Shown: positions 45,052-57,182 of the stretch, piece by piece
How the letters are laid out: each line of letters begins with the position of its first letter
Numbering within the stretch: position 1 is the first letter of the stretch
Assembly (NCBI GenBank): GCA_010015745.1
Contig: ML978162.1
Coordinates: forward strand, 310,001-374,000
Direction of reading: 5' to 3'
DNA: 64,000 bases
Origin: Setomelanomma holmii
Lineage: Eukaryota; Ascomycota; Dothideomycetes; Pleosporales; Phaeosphaeriaceae
Position numbers and translations under genes: made by a program
The notes under the pieces: model-generated
Told to the model about the DNA's origin: nothing
Databases searched by the model: none
The model's input: the letters and a program-made list of their open reading frames with translations, nothing else

Positions 45052-46204
45052 ATGCTGGCAATCGCACGGAGTTCAGTCCTTCGGGCCACTCGATCACACC
45101 TCCGACAGTCGCAACCGATAGCCGTACCACAATATTCCGCATTCGCGCGCTTAGCCTCCACCCTTGCAGTCCTTGAGCAGAAAGATGGAAAGTTCCAGCC
45201 TGCATCATTAGCAGCAGTCACAGCAGGGACGAAACTAGGAGGCTCAATAACAGCATTTGTTGCCGGAAGTGGGGTGAAGTCGGTTGCCGAGGAAATTGGA
45301 AAAGCGAAAGGCATCGAGAAGGTCATATACGTCGACAACGGAGCATACGACAAGGTTGGTGTATTGCCTGAAGTATCTCAGGTATGGGATCTAACAGGTG
45401 ACCTTAGGGACTTCCTGAGAACTATGCGCCACTCCTCGTGGAGAACATCAAGAAGGGCGGCTACACACATGTCATTGCTGGTCACTCAGCATTCGGAAAG
45501 AACCTTATGCCACGAGTATCAGCGCTTCTAGACACACAGCAAATCTCGGACATCACAGAGATTGAGAGCGAAGACAGTAAGTGGGGCCAAATCACCAACC
45601 ATGAGCAGCATGCTAACAGCGCGCAGCATTCGTGCGACCTATCTATGCCGGTAACGCCATCATGACCGTCCAATCGAGCGATAGCATAAAAGTCATTACA
45701 GCGCGCGGCACTGCGTTCCCAGCTCCAGAGACCGAGGGAGGATCCGCCACACTGGAAGAGGGTGCTGACCCTAAATCGGAAAGCCAAACTGAGTGGATCT
45801 CTGAAGATCTTCAGAAGTCAGATCGCCCAGATCTCGGCTCAGCGGACAAGGTCGTGTCAGGAGGACGTGGTCTGAAGTCAAAGGAGGATTTTGACAAGTT
45901 GATGCCACCACTAGCAGACGCACTCGGTGCTGCAATTGGCGCATCAAGAGCTGCTGTCGACAGTGGCTTTGCGGACAACAGTTTGCAAGTTGGACAGACC
46001 GGAAAGAACGTTGCGCCGCAACTTTACCTTTGCGCCGGTATCTCGGGCGCGATCCAGCATTTGGCGGGTATGAAGGACAGCAAGGTCATCGCGGCGATCA
46101 ACAAGGACCCTGAGGCGCCCATCTTCCAGGTTGCGGACGTTGGTCTAGTCGGAGACTTGTTTGAGAAAGTACCAGAGCTCACAGAGAAGCTTAAGTCGCA
46201 ATAG
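45052..46204 (+). CDS. ETFA: electron transfer flavoprotein alpha subunit, mitochondrial
   Basis: Exons 45052..45354, 45408..45576 and 45627..46204, introns 53 and 50 nt, 349 aa. It binds FAD and passes electrons from acyl-CoA dehydrogenases to ETF-ubiquinone oxidoreductase. The N-terminus MLAIARSSVLRATRSHLRQS is a mitochondrial presequence. GGYTHVIAGHSAFGKNLMPR is the N-terminal domain; VVSGGRGLKSKEDF begins the FAD domain; APQLYLCAGISGAIQHLAGM and NKDPEAPIFQVADVGLVGDL are the FAD-binding signature. The first intron has the unusual donor GTTGGT, chosen because it restores AYDKGLPENY. Confidence 0.95.
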
Positions 46205-46790
46205 AAAATGCACCAAACATATGTAAATATACAAACCTGAATTGACAAATGTTCAAGACACCCAAGTATGAAATCTCTGCAAGCATGTCCATTAATTTGG
46301 CTGTCTGGACCATTGTCCAGCCCTAAAAACTCCACAGCCATGTGTCAACCTCCCAGCTGAACCACGCGCAGCACACATGCAAACAAGCTCATCAGATCGG
46401 CGCTAGCATCACGCGAGTCCCCACATCATGGTTCACCCCAGCGCACGTCAGCCTACCAATACCACCATGCCGCCTCCCAGACTCTCTGCGAATAGCGCCC
46501 TTCCGCGAAATGCTTATCAGCTCTCCAATCGAGTTCGCTGGACGTATGTCCTGTACACCTATCGTCCTACGAAACCTTGAACTTATCCCGTGGACGAGAT
46601 TTGGGGTTTAGGCTGTTTTGAGACTAGCCGGGCTTTATCATCATTATCTTGTACCCTTAGACGGGAACGCGTGGAGGCGTTGGAGCTGAATCTTCTTGCG
46701 ACTTCCTGGATACCTTCTCACGTCTGTCTTATCATTTTGAGGGAGTTGTACACCGTGGATACCGGCGATGCCACGCATGTTTGCGCCGCG
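46205..46790. other. intergenic
   Basis: Between ETF-alpha and the potassium channel. The frame upstream of 46791 is open but has no coding character; it is treated as 5' flank. Confidence 0.45.
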
Positions 46791-49512
46791 ATGACGACGT
46801 CGAACCCGGATGCGCCTGAAAGAGAAGCGGAGAAGCCGGCTGCGGAGCGGGCGGTGCAGAAAAAGAAAGGTCGATTTGCGGCCTACCTAGAGGAAGAAAA
46901 GAGATGGTGGAGAGTGTTTAAGAAGTGGAAGGAGGGTGATGGGAATGATTGGTGGTTTGCGAGTACTGCAATTCCGTAAGTTTGGCGTCCTGGATGCTGG
47001 TTGAGTGGTCTGGATGGCACGGCTGATGGTTTTGCAGGCTCCTGGCCGCTACGCTTGGCCCACTTGCGAACGTATCGAGCATTGCAGCGCTGGTGACGAG
47101 CTGGCGGCAGTCGAATTACGTCGATGAAGTTTGGTTATCAGACTTCGATGGCGTACCGTACGCTGATCCAAAGTGGTAAGTTACCGATTTGTTCTGACTC
47201 CAAAGGTCCTTATTCACGATGTGGCATCCATTGCAAAGCATCATTACCTCGAATCTAGCCCATTACTGACGTTATGTAGGTGCTATTGGCTCAACGTTGC
47301 GTCTTTGATATGTGGCTTCCTCGGAAACCTATTTCTGCTCCTGAACTTCACGCAACGCATACGTTACATCGTCGCTCTACCTGTAACTATTATTCTTTGG
47401 TATCTCTCTTCTGGATTCCTCATTGGCATCACAGCGTGTATGAACATATACACTCCACCCAATCGTCCTTTCCAAGGCTGGTAAGTCATCGTTCACACAG
47501 ATTTGTGGAGTCATGCTCACGTTTCGGCAGTGAGTGAATACCAATCCGGCCGCGAGTTACTAGCTTGCATGGTCGTCTCATGTGCATCGCAACATATGCT
47601 GACATGAATTTGAAGATACGCAAGGCTTCTGGTACGCCATCGCCGCCGCAGCTTTTTACACTATATGCTCCATGTTACTCATGATCAACATGCTTGGTCA
47701 CTTTCTTGGCCACTACCCCGAAAGCTTTGATCTAAGCGATAGTCAACGCACGCTGATCTTACAAACGATGGCGTTCTTCATCTGGCTTGGTGGCGGATCT
47801 GCAGTTTTCATGAAGCTTGAAAACGATGCAGGCGCGGATGGTTGGGGTTATCCTGATGCTCTCTACTTCTGCGATGTCACCATCCTCACAGTTGGTTTTG
47901 GCGACCTTGTACCAACCACTAATGTCGCACGCGGCATCGTCTTTCCATTCTCTGTCGGCGGCATCATTACCCTGGCATTGATAGTGTCGTCGCTCTACAA
48001 GTTCGTTCGCGAGATCGGCGAAGACAAAATCATCTCGAAGCACATCAACCGATTGCGCGAAAGAACGCTCAAACGGACACTGAGTCCGTCCTTCGATCTG
48101 CGACGCCTCGAGCATAGCGAGCACCGTTTGATTCGGAAACGTTCCATGGAATCTCATCCCAAAATCAGCACGCCGACCAACCCGAGGCCGATGCGAACAA
48201 CATTGGGAAATGTGGGAAACACAGTCCGACGTGCTGCCTCAATGTCGCTCAGTATCGTGCCCGACGCCCTGAAAATTAAGAGGGAACCTCAAATCACTCT
48301 CACAAACGAGAAAACCCGCTTCGACGCCATGCGCCAGATCCAAGCTGATACTAAGAAGTTCAAGAAATGGATGGCGTTGTTCTGGTCGGTCACTACATTC
48401 TCAATTCTCTGGTGTGTCGGAGCTGTCGTCTTCTGGCAGGCGGAGAAGGACACACAGGGCATGTCGTACTTCCAGGCGCTATACTTCTGCTACATCAGCT
48501 TGTTGACCATTGGCTACGGTGATCTTGCACCAAAATCGAACGCTGGACGTTGCTTCTTTGTTATCTGGAGTCTTATCGCTGTGCCGACGATGACTATCCT
48601 GGTGTCGGACTTGGGCGATACTGTGGTCGATAAGTTCAAAAAGTGGAGCGACGAGCTTGCAGACTTTACTGTCCTGCCAAAGGAAGGTACGTCAACTTCG
48701 AGTTGCAGAGGGATGCATCCTATCGAATGTCCAGTCCTTTCTTAGGTACGCTCACTAATCATGTCATAGGTATATGGCGCGCCATTCTCGAAAAACACCC
48801 CTGGCTTCTCAACTGGCTCCAACGCCGCATCGAATCCCACCAAACCAAGAAGCGTCTCCGCAAAGGATTCGACACCATGGATCCCAGCAGTGCCGACAGC
48901 GCCGGTCATCCACTCAGCTCCGCAGACCCCGAAAACCCGCCCCATCCTGATCTAGATACTGACCTTGAACTCACACAACACCCCACCATCCCAGAACTTG
49001 CGCAAGACATTTCGAAACCACCAACACAAGCAAGCCTCTCCAGGCGACTAGCGCTTAGCATCAAAAAAGTTAGCCTTGATTTCCGACTAGATAGACCGCG
49101 ACGCTACACATACGAAGAATGGGTAGAATTCACGCGCTTAATCCGGTTCACCACGCCCGAACGCCTCGACCGCGATCTGGGAACCAGCACTGAGGTCGAA
49201 AATGAGACCGAAGGGGGATGGGTGAACTGGGACTGGATTGGTGACGATAGTCCAATGATGTCCACGATGACGGAGAGTGAGTGGTTGATTGAGCGGCTTT
49301 GTGAGAGTTTGGTGAGGTTGGAGAGGAGGAAGGAGGTGGCATGTGATAAGCGGAATCTTGAGGCGATGAGGGATATGGAGGTCCGAGACGCTACGGATGA
49401 TACACGCAGGGAAATCAGCAGTGGTGGAAGTGGTGGCAGCAGTAGTAGAAGTGGAGATAGGAGCATGTCTGGTGGAGGCGAGAAAGCCAGACGACTACCT
49501 GAAGGAGCTTGA
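46791..49512 (+). CDS. TOK1: outward-rectifying potassium channel, TOK1 type
   Basis: Exons 46791..46975, 47038..47175, 47280..47480, about 47616..48686 and 48770..49512; about 800 aa. Two pore loops with potassium selectivity filters are present: ILTVGFGDLVP and LLTIGYGDLAP, the two-pore architecture specific to fungal TOK channels. Eight hydrophobic helices are expected; clear ones include ASLICGFLGNLFLLLNF, FYTICSMLLMINMLGHFLG and ALFWSVTTFSILWCVGAVVF. The C-terminus is long, cytosolic and Ser/Gly-rich. The joint between exons 3 and 4 does not work with a single intron: the phase needs either an 8-nt micro-exon (CTTGCATG, 47563..47570) or another solution. Confidence 0.9.
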
Positions 49513-49853
49513 AGAAGGCTACGAACTCATTTAGACTTATTCATTACTAGTATTTTATAAACACTGTAAACGTTCTTTCTTCGCTAGTGTTATTCGTGTT
49601 GCTAAGCATCACAATTGATCGTCGGTATGCAAGGTCAAGATGATTGGCTACCCTTCGCAGGGTTGTGTTTTATGAGGCTCAGCCTCAGCCTTGTTATATC
49701 TGCCTGCATCTTCGATCATACCCTGCACTTCTACCACAATCTTCTCACCTTCGAGATACTTCAAGACAGGAACAACACCTCCTTCAACTCATGATAAACC
49801 ACTCCGCTGGCTTTATTAATTCAGTCTGAGGTTCTGAGGTTTATTGATACATC
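49513..49853. other. short intergenic gap
   Basis: 3' end of the channel gene and promoter side of the HET pseudogene. Nothing else supported. Confidence 0.4.
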
Positions 49854-51628
49854 ATGGCTCCATGGCCTCGATTCAGCCACGAAGCTCTTCCACCCAGGCA
49901 TATCCGTATCTTTGAAGTTCAACCAGGGGACAGCTCCGATGTTTTCCGAGGACGGTTCATTCTCGCTTCGATCGATAGCGAGGTTGAATGCGATGCTCTT
50001 AGCTACATGTGGGGCGCTCCCGCTCCTGTCGATAAAATCATCGTTGCTGGCGCAGCTATTCCTTTGGCATCGAATCTTGCGACAGCCCTGAGACACATAC
50101 GAAATTGCAAAGAGCCAGAACCTCTCAAAATTTGGATCGACGCAATTTGTATCAATCAAGATGATTCCGTCGAAAGGGGGCATCAAGTCGCTATGATGCG
50201 ATTGGTGTATTCGAAGGCGCGGTGCGTCCGTATCTGGATCAACGAACCCGAAGTGGACAAAAATAGTATAGCTGTAGCAGCACTACATGGATTTCACTTA
50301 GCCTCGAAGCCGGATTATGGTCTTGGTATCGATCCTGGCTTCTGGGCACCAGTGCTACCTATCTTCTTCAATAATTACTGGAGCCGGATATGGATACAGC
50401 AAGAAGTTCTCAACGCACAAAAACTTATAATGCAGTGCAAGGGCATCATAGTCCCCGGTGGATCGATTGCGCATTTCCAAGAAGCCTTGTGGGGAATCTT
50501 TGTAGATAGGCAGGAGCTATCCTTGTGGAGAAAGTTCTTCTTCCAATCATCTTCGAAATACGACCCTCATTTATCTCCAGCTGCTGCTAAGCTTCATGAT
50601 AGACACATATCAAGGATTCAGCTGGGCTCGTTGATCTGACTGTTACAAGATTGCACCCAGATGAAAGTGAGCCGTAGCCAAGACCGCGTCTATGCTATCA
50701 TGCATCTAGCGTCTGACTATGAAGAAGGGGGAATCGTTGTCGACTATACCAAGCCCTTAATGGAAGTAATGATAGACGTAGCAGTCTATCACAACATACA
50801 ACACCGAAATTTCGATTTCTTGCATGCAAGTCGCCTTGAGTCGACCAAAGTCGTTGGTAGCGGTGCTCAAGACCAACTGTTGGCCCCGACTTGGATTCCT
50901 GAGTGTTGGCTCCGTCATGAGTTTATGTCTGGTTCAACATTTTTTCAAAACTTACTGGCAAGTTCCTTTGCGAAGCTTCAGTCCGTACAGCCCTTTCAAT
51001 ACGCCGGAAAGACGTCTAGCGCTTCGGGGAATTCAGATCGACACTGTACGGCAAGATCTGACCTGTAGTCCGGGAATCAAAAAGTCTACTGTAGCGCAAT
51101 TCTGGTCTTCGGATGTTGGGATTTACCTTTTGAAGCAGGCTGTTACAAATTGGAAGGATCTTCCGCGCGAGGTGATCAGAGTCATGGGCTACCTTTCGGT
51201 ACGTGGTTATCAGCACGAAGATCTTCAAGCCGGTCTTCAGCATCTCTTTGAGCTGCATCAAAGTGGCATGCATGCCCACCGAGTCCTTGATTCCCAAGCG
51301 GAAGATTTTCATGATCTGCTCACCTCTGCTGCGCCTGCAGCTCAGCTAGTTTTGAGGGAATTTTTTCGATATTTGTTCCTCTACTCGCTTATCCTCACTG
51401 GCTCAGGTTGTCTTGGAAGTGCCCCAAGATGTGATATCCAAGAAGGCGACGAGAGTTCGATGGTACTGCGTGGTATGACCGCAACCAAACGGAGCATATT
51501 GGCACATCTGCACCGCATACATTCCAAGTATTTTCGACCATGAATACGTCATTCAACATCTCACGAGCGATGTTCAGCCAGGAGCCGAGGTCGGTCAATG
51601 GACTGTACAGGATATCGAGCTTGAATGA
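49854..51628 (+). pseudogene. broken HET-domain gene (HET copy 2)
   Basis: Start MAPWPRFSHEALPPRHIRIF. HET motifs are intact: ECDALSYMWGAPAPVDKI, LKIWIDAICINQDD and YWSRIWIQQEVLNA. The frame is broken three times: an in-frame TGA at 50637..50639 (followed by CTG and by MKVSRSQDRVYAIMHLASDY in the same frame), a 1-nt shift near 50990, and another near 51475. After the last shift the protein would end in VGQWTVQDIELE, matching VGEWTVDDIELE of copy 1. The HET domain itself (about residues 35-200) stays open, so a truncated domain-only product of 261 aa is possible. Confidence 0.82.
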
Positions 51629-52239
51629 GACCCCTTGTTGAGCCTATCAGCTGCCCTTACGATTTGGAACGTCAGGCCGAACAATAAGGGAAACATGATC
51701 GGGCTGCGAACTGAAAGTTTTCAACCAAAGAGCTTAATTTCCTCGCAAGAGCGTCGCATAGCACGACATTTACGGGACGATATCCGTACTATCTTTCACG
51801 GAGCATGCGAAATTAAAATCAACAACGTGGTGGGTATAACAACAATAGCACCACAACGTCCGTGAAACATGTCAGATGTTGAGAAACGAATCCTCAGTGT
51901 CGTGAAGGTATACAGCCCTTACACCACCCGCTAATTAAACTAACAACTTCAAGGCGTGGCTAAAACGTAGGGTACAAAGCTTCGGCGTATCTTCGAGTTT
52001 CCAAGCTCCGCAAGAGTGGGCTGTGCAAGACAGACAAGAGTAATGGCAATACCTAAATACCACGTGGTAGAGAGAATCGGGTTTTGCAAGTAGCACCTGA
52101 GCGGCCGGGGCCGCTAGCGTTAAGTTAGCGGCAGGTAAGATGATTACATATATACTTAACGCGACAAAAAACTCGTTCTTCCCTCGCTGTTTCCTTTGAA
52201 TTCTTTCTTGCTCCTCATAATTGCATCCTGTCCTCAATT
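51629..52239. other. intergenic
   Basis: No supported ORF; a TATA-like ACATATATACTT lies at about 52146. Confidence 0.4.
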
Positions 52240-52980
52240 GTGTCTCACTGCATTGATCACATGAACCTCATCCATCTATTTCCCTGTTCCGCCCGCCCTT
52301 CACCAGCGATCCCCAGAAAAGGCTTTTGCTCCATCCCTCAATTGCACCTACATCGCTCTAACATTGCTACTTCTCGATCCCAAACCTACCGGCCACGAGC
52401 TCAGTCTCACACAATAGTCTTCACATCACCGAAGAACGCCATAAGCGACGACCTCGCACTCCTGCCCGATCATAAGTGGGGGTGGGTCATCTATCGCTGC
52501 CCTTGCCCCGACGAGGACACGTGGGCTTGGATGCGCGTTACACCTCACATAATCAGTGCTGGTTTTTACGACGTGTTAAGCGGTGATGAGAACCTGTGGC
52601 ACACATTTTACGAACGTCCTCCCAGTATTGTTCCATGTTAGGCATGGCCGCGGAATGCACTGCAGGCTATTCTACTTCGAAGTCAAAGTATACGGGATGA
52701 TGAGTGAGCTACTGAGTTATTCAACAGGTGAGCAGATTCACGGATGGAAGCTATAGAATCGCGACCAGCTTCAAGTACGCGTCAGAATTGTTCTAGACAC
52801 AAAAGACGTTCCCTCTCGCGATTCCGCACTGGTGGTCTTCAATGCTGATCATCTTTTCCTCGTTGCGCGATGTTGTTACGCCTCTTCCGGAACAAGGCCT
52901 GTACGACACGATGTGCACACTGCCGAAGATTGGTCGAAGATGTGAATGGATTAAATTTCCTTTACATCATAGCCTGCCAG
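52240..52980 (+). pseudogene. truncated fungal gene (KWGxVIYR family)
   Basis: An open frame of 133 codons ends at 52641. Its second half has DHKWGWVIYRCPCPDEDTWA, the opening of a common uncharacterised fungal protein family found near HET genes. Downstream, the frame GACCAGCTTCAAGTACGC... at about 52767 reads VRIVLDTKDVPSRDSALVVF and WSKM before a stop, which looks like a later part of the same family. Stops lie between the two, so the gene is probably broken. The family name and function are unknown. Confidence 0.45.
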
Positions 52981-53127
52981 AACATCATGTGAAGTGAGCT
53001 AGACGGAATTCACAAATGTCCTTCGTGTCCTCAGCTTTGTGGTTCTAATCTTCTTTGTCGTGATCATGGTGGAATCTCCATTCCATGCCGCTCTCGCTCT
53101 CCTAGATAATTTCTCCCACCACGGTCG

Positions 53128-54450
53128 CTAGACTTTGCCTCCCCATAAAAATAAAAGTATGTGCAAGCCAGCAATGCAAAGCATTACAGAAAGGCCGAAT
53201 GAAAGAAAGTTGCGATCGAAGTCCAAAACAGGCGTAGGAATCGCAAAGAAAGTACTGACAACAGCGATAGGAGATATGATATAGACCGTAAGCTCGGTTC
53301 TCTTTTTGCTCTCGGACGCTGTGCGGAGGTGGATGGTTTGAGCTCTCTTCTCGCATGTTTCTGCCAAACGCTGTAGTCTTTTCTCCAACTTATGCATCGA
53401 CGTATAGATATCGTTCAATTGATGGAATGTCGAGACCATGCGGTCGTTGGAATACGTATCAGAGAACAAGCTGAAGTCGCCCGTGGGCGAAGTGAAGTTA
53501 TCCCATGCTTCGTTCAAGTCTCTGAGCTGTTCATGCATCTTGCCGACCAACTCCAAGGCCGAATCTACCCACGCTAAAGCTGTTTCGAGGTTGGGGGAAG
53601 CTCCGCTCCGATTCACAATGAAAGCACGACCCCAAGGGTGGTCGTTGATGCCCGCCGAAACAAACCTTTCCAGTTCCATCCACTCTTTTTCCACTTGTCG
53701 CATCATGATGAGCATTATACGCAGAAAGTATTCTCGAGGATCCTAAATCGTATCCTTCGTACTGATCTCTCCTCTTGCAATCATATCAGGTTGATGAGTT
53801 TGTGTTGCTAACTCGTCTTCTCCTAGCTCTGCATTCTCATCGAAATGAATGTCTTCGAAACAGTACGCAGTCCAATGCGAGTTGTCTGTTCCACAGATAG
53901 TCACTGAGATCTGTGCTTGATGGATGCCACAAACACCGTCAATTTCAGGGTTTTTATCTTCGCGATCGAGGAACCACACGTTCATCCAGCCCCTGTGACC
54001 TCTCTTTTTGGGATATAGAAAGCTCTGATCAAGTGAAAGACGCCGCAGAGCAAAGTACGGAAGATGAAATTCGAGCTGGAATACAAGAATCTCCTCAAAT
54101 ATCGTGGTTTTGATCGAAGTTCCTTACGCGAGATATCTGTAAATCGCATCCCGAAGGGAGCGGTGTTGATGGGCTGTGGCTGTCTCGATATGAGCAAGAA
54201 AATCGAAGGGGTCAGGATCCGAAATGTAGATTAGGCGCCTGTCTGCGTCGAGATAGACAGGATGATCAAAACGCTTCTCTCTTAGCAAAGAGTAGAGGTC
54301 GCTTGCGTTAATGGTGCAGCGTACACCCTCGTGTGCTTGGGACTGTGTGCAAATGGAAGCGGACTCGGAGACCTTTGTGAGCAGGGCTGCAGCTGTGGCG
54401 AAGCGTGCACTGTCGTTTGAATTGCGTCTGCAATACTGCTTTGCCACTGG
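53128..54450 (-). pseudogene. CorA-like membrane protein module with two in-frame stops
   Basis: One continuous frame from about 54447 down to 53128, interrupted only by TAA at 54124..54126 and TAG at 53743..53745. Segments: YLDADRRLIYISDPDPFDFL, RSLRDAIYRYLA, stop, FQLEFHLPYFALRR, MNVWFLDREDKNPE, then a coiled region after the second stop (MRQVEKEWMELERFV), and two C-terminal membrane helices (ELTVYIISPIAVVSTFFAIP, LSVMLCIAGLHILLFLWG). This is the build of fungal CorA-like proteins, here lacking the G-M-N pore motif. Reading on upstream needs a shift near 54440 into the adjoining frame, so it may be the tail of one gene with the protease-like part. Confidence 0.7.
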
Positions 54451-56566
54451 TGGTATTCCACGCTGCCGAGTGCCAAGACTTTCGCACCAGAAGTCGCCAG
54501 GTCGACAGCATCGTGCTGCATATTCGTGGAATCATGCGATTCGCGCCCTGCAGCCACGTTTGTGGAGTGGGAGTAGATTGCTTCGGGTGCTATTGATTGC
54601 GCGTAGGATGGTGGGCAATCCCATGTACGGTCATTCAGCCATGCAGTACCCCTTTTCTTACTGCGAATTTGATCGTAGAGATTATTGGACTGAACGCTTC
54701 GTAAATAACGTAGAGCGTTTCGGACATCAAGCGATGAGTAATCATCATGGTAGCTTGTCAGGAAATGTTCCGCATCATCGTATGCCGGCTCTAAGCCCAG
54801 AGAACGAACTGTATTGACAACCTCATCGATGCACGGTCGATTATCATGCGGTTGGTGAGACCCGGAAAATGCTCGTGGCCAACTTTTTACATCCAGTGAC
54901 GCGAAAAAAGGAGAATTTGCCGGATTTCCAGCTTCCGAAGCGTTCTGGACTCGGGGCAGAGCGTTTGGTGGCAGACCGATTGCTTTGATACTGTTGTAGC
55001 ATCTCTCAGTCATAGAATCGAAGTAGAGAAATGGACCGCCGGGCCTTTGATAGGACGAATGTTGGCTATAGGTTACATCGCTCATGGGTGTCAGCCGAAG
55101 AGATTGATATTCTACGGCAGTCTGGTATGCAGCCAAAATGTAGGCAGTGCCCGTCGTCTTACATCCCGCAATGACGTGCCCATACGTGTCGTCCGTGTTA
55201 ACGTCGATGATTGCCGAGCCGCAATCGCCGATCGCAAGAGGCCCATGCAACCGGACGATGTAAACTTCCTGGAAAGACTTACGTACGGTAGACGCGTATA
55301 TGAAGGCGTAGCACACAGAGTACCGTGGACTTTTCCGCCAGAGGCTGTGACCGTGTAGACTTCAGCTTCGTACTCTGGACATCGTACAATTTTGCCGTAA
55401 GCCAACACTTCCGATCTCTCGTTCTTCAAAAGCGAATCAATTATCTCCTGGATGCGTGGGTTTGTAATTTCGATCAGAACCCAGTCATTTAGCTCGGAGT
55501 TCTTGAAGAGTCGCCCAAGAGGTAACATAGATTCTGGCAATGTTTGGACAGGATCTCGAAAGTCATGGTTTCGAGCAGCGAGAACGGAAGGATTCGGCTG
55601 CTCTATTGTATCATTGATTCTTCTGACGGCATCTTCTAGTCTTGCAGCACCATCATGGAGCGAAGTCCTATTTGCGATCTTCGCTGCATCTGGGATATGT
55701 TCTGGCAATGCAACCACCGGTGGAGATGTTGAGGTGCCGGAGGGGTATGTCGAGCTTCCTGAGCAGTTAGTCTCTGGCGAGTCCGATTGCGGTGACGTAC
55801 TCATGTTTCGACGTATACCAGCAACATCTGGAGTGTTGTGAAATAGCACCTCACGTTCGTCTTCGCCGTCCGACTCAGAGTCCGGGTCTATTTCTAGGTC
55901 TTTATCCATAGCGGTGGTCGTCATAGTACTCGGAGGTGCATCGTCTCGACAAGCATGGTGCACGGTTTGGAAGAAGATTCGATTGCCTACCACAACGGCA
56001 TTGGCTGTAGCGGGACGTATGGAAGAGTAGAGGCGAATGTAGACTGGTAATCCCTTCAATCATATAGGCCTGGATGGATCGTACAGTACCTCAACCTCGT
56101 TATTGCCGGATCGGTGTTTGGCCTCGGAGGCTATTCCTGAGGAGAGAGGGACTATGTTGTCTGACCCTGGATCCTTAGAGACGTAGACTGCTCCAAACTC
56201 TGGGTACCGAGACATGATTCGGCTCTCATTGATAGCTCTCCTGGCTTCTTTTCGTGACTCCGAGCTTTTCGATATGAACATCACTGTCGGTATGGCTGTG
56301 TCTGTAAATCTTCCGATCATATACAGAGAAATTGTGAAGTGTTCGTTTCCTGGAATGGAGCCAAAGTAGTCGTTCAAAGACTTGGTGATATGCCCTCTGA
56401 GCCCCTGCTGAAATTGTTCTCGTGGGCTCCCCTTGGCTTCCCAACAGAGTTTTGACGCTCCGAAAGTTCCAACAAGGCTGCCCAGCGGCGAGTCGCTGGC
56501 TGAGGTGCTTCCGCCCACGTTACTGTGCCTCCGAGAGGAACACGCGCCGAACAAGTGATAGATCAT
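54282..56566 (-). pseudogene. trypsin-like (GDCGS) protein gene, broken
   Basis: From MIYHLFGACSSRRHSNVG at 56566 the frame runs to an in-frame TGA (56060..56062) and continues in the same frame with LKGLPVYIRLYSS, KNSELNDWVLIEIT and HGTLCATPSYTRLPYV. A 1-nt shift near 55285 then gives SFQEVYIVRLHGPLAIGDCG, SAIIDV and GHVIAGCKTTGTAYILAAYQ, open down to 54282. GDCGSAIID resembles the catalytic-Ser region of trypsin-like peptidases as seen in fungal effector-like proteins, but the other catalytic residues are not obvious. The end overlaps the CorA-like module, suggesting a single long gene of about 1100 codons. Confidence 0.6.
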
Positions 56567-57182
56567 GACATCGAAGAGAGCAGTTCAAGGCTTTGAGCGT
56601 CCGGATCAGTTCATTTTAGAAGTATTGGCAAGCGAATGGTTAGGGAAGAGGCGTGTGGGGCTGGTGCGAGGAAGTGCGAAGGCGTATGATGGCAACAGCC
56701 CGTGGATAGCTTATGGTCATTCATCGTAACTTTTATTCGGCATTTCATCAAGGCGCATTCGACGCCCATTGACGTGGCACTACCCTCGTAGTACTGTGGC
56801 TTGAGTGGTCAGCTCTTTGGTGTTGAGCCTACCGATGAGGGAAATGAGGAGGTGCGACAGCGCAATTTTGCTTGTTGTACTCCACATCAACCAATCGTTT
56901 CACATCAGGTCTCATCACCATGCGGAAGACGCTATAGCTCTCACCGGAACAACGAAATAGGTCTAAGTTTCAGTCAGCTCAGCCTGATGCGTCTCATCAT
57001 GCAGAAGATCAAAGGCTTCTCATCAAAGTGCTACAATCTCATATTTTGCGCTTCTTCTTAGCCTGGTTCCGTCGTTCTTGAGTGCTGTCAACTGGGTCAA
57101 ATTCCGTATACTCCTGAGACCACTCGTGCCCAATAACAAATGACAATATTAGTCTTGGACCATTACTTACAACGACCTCATC
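56567..57182. other. intergenic between divergent pseudogenes
   Basis: No supported ORF in about 600 bp. Confidence 0.4.
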
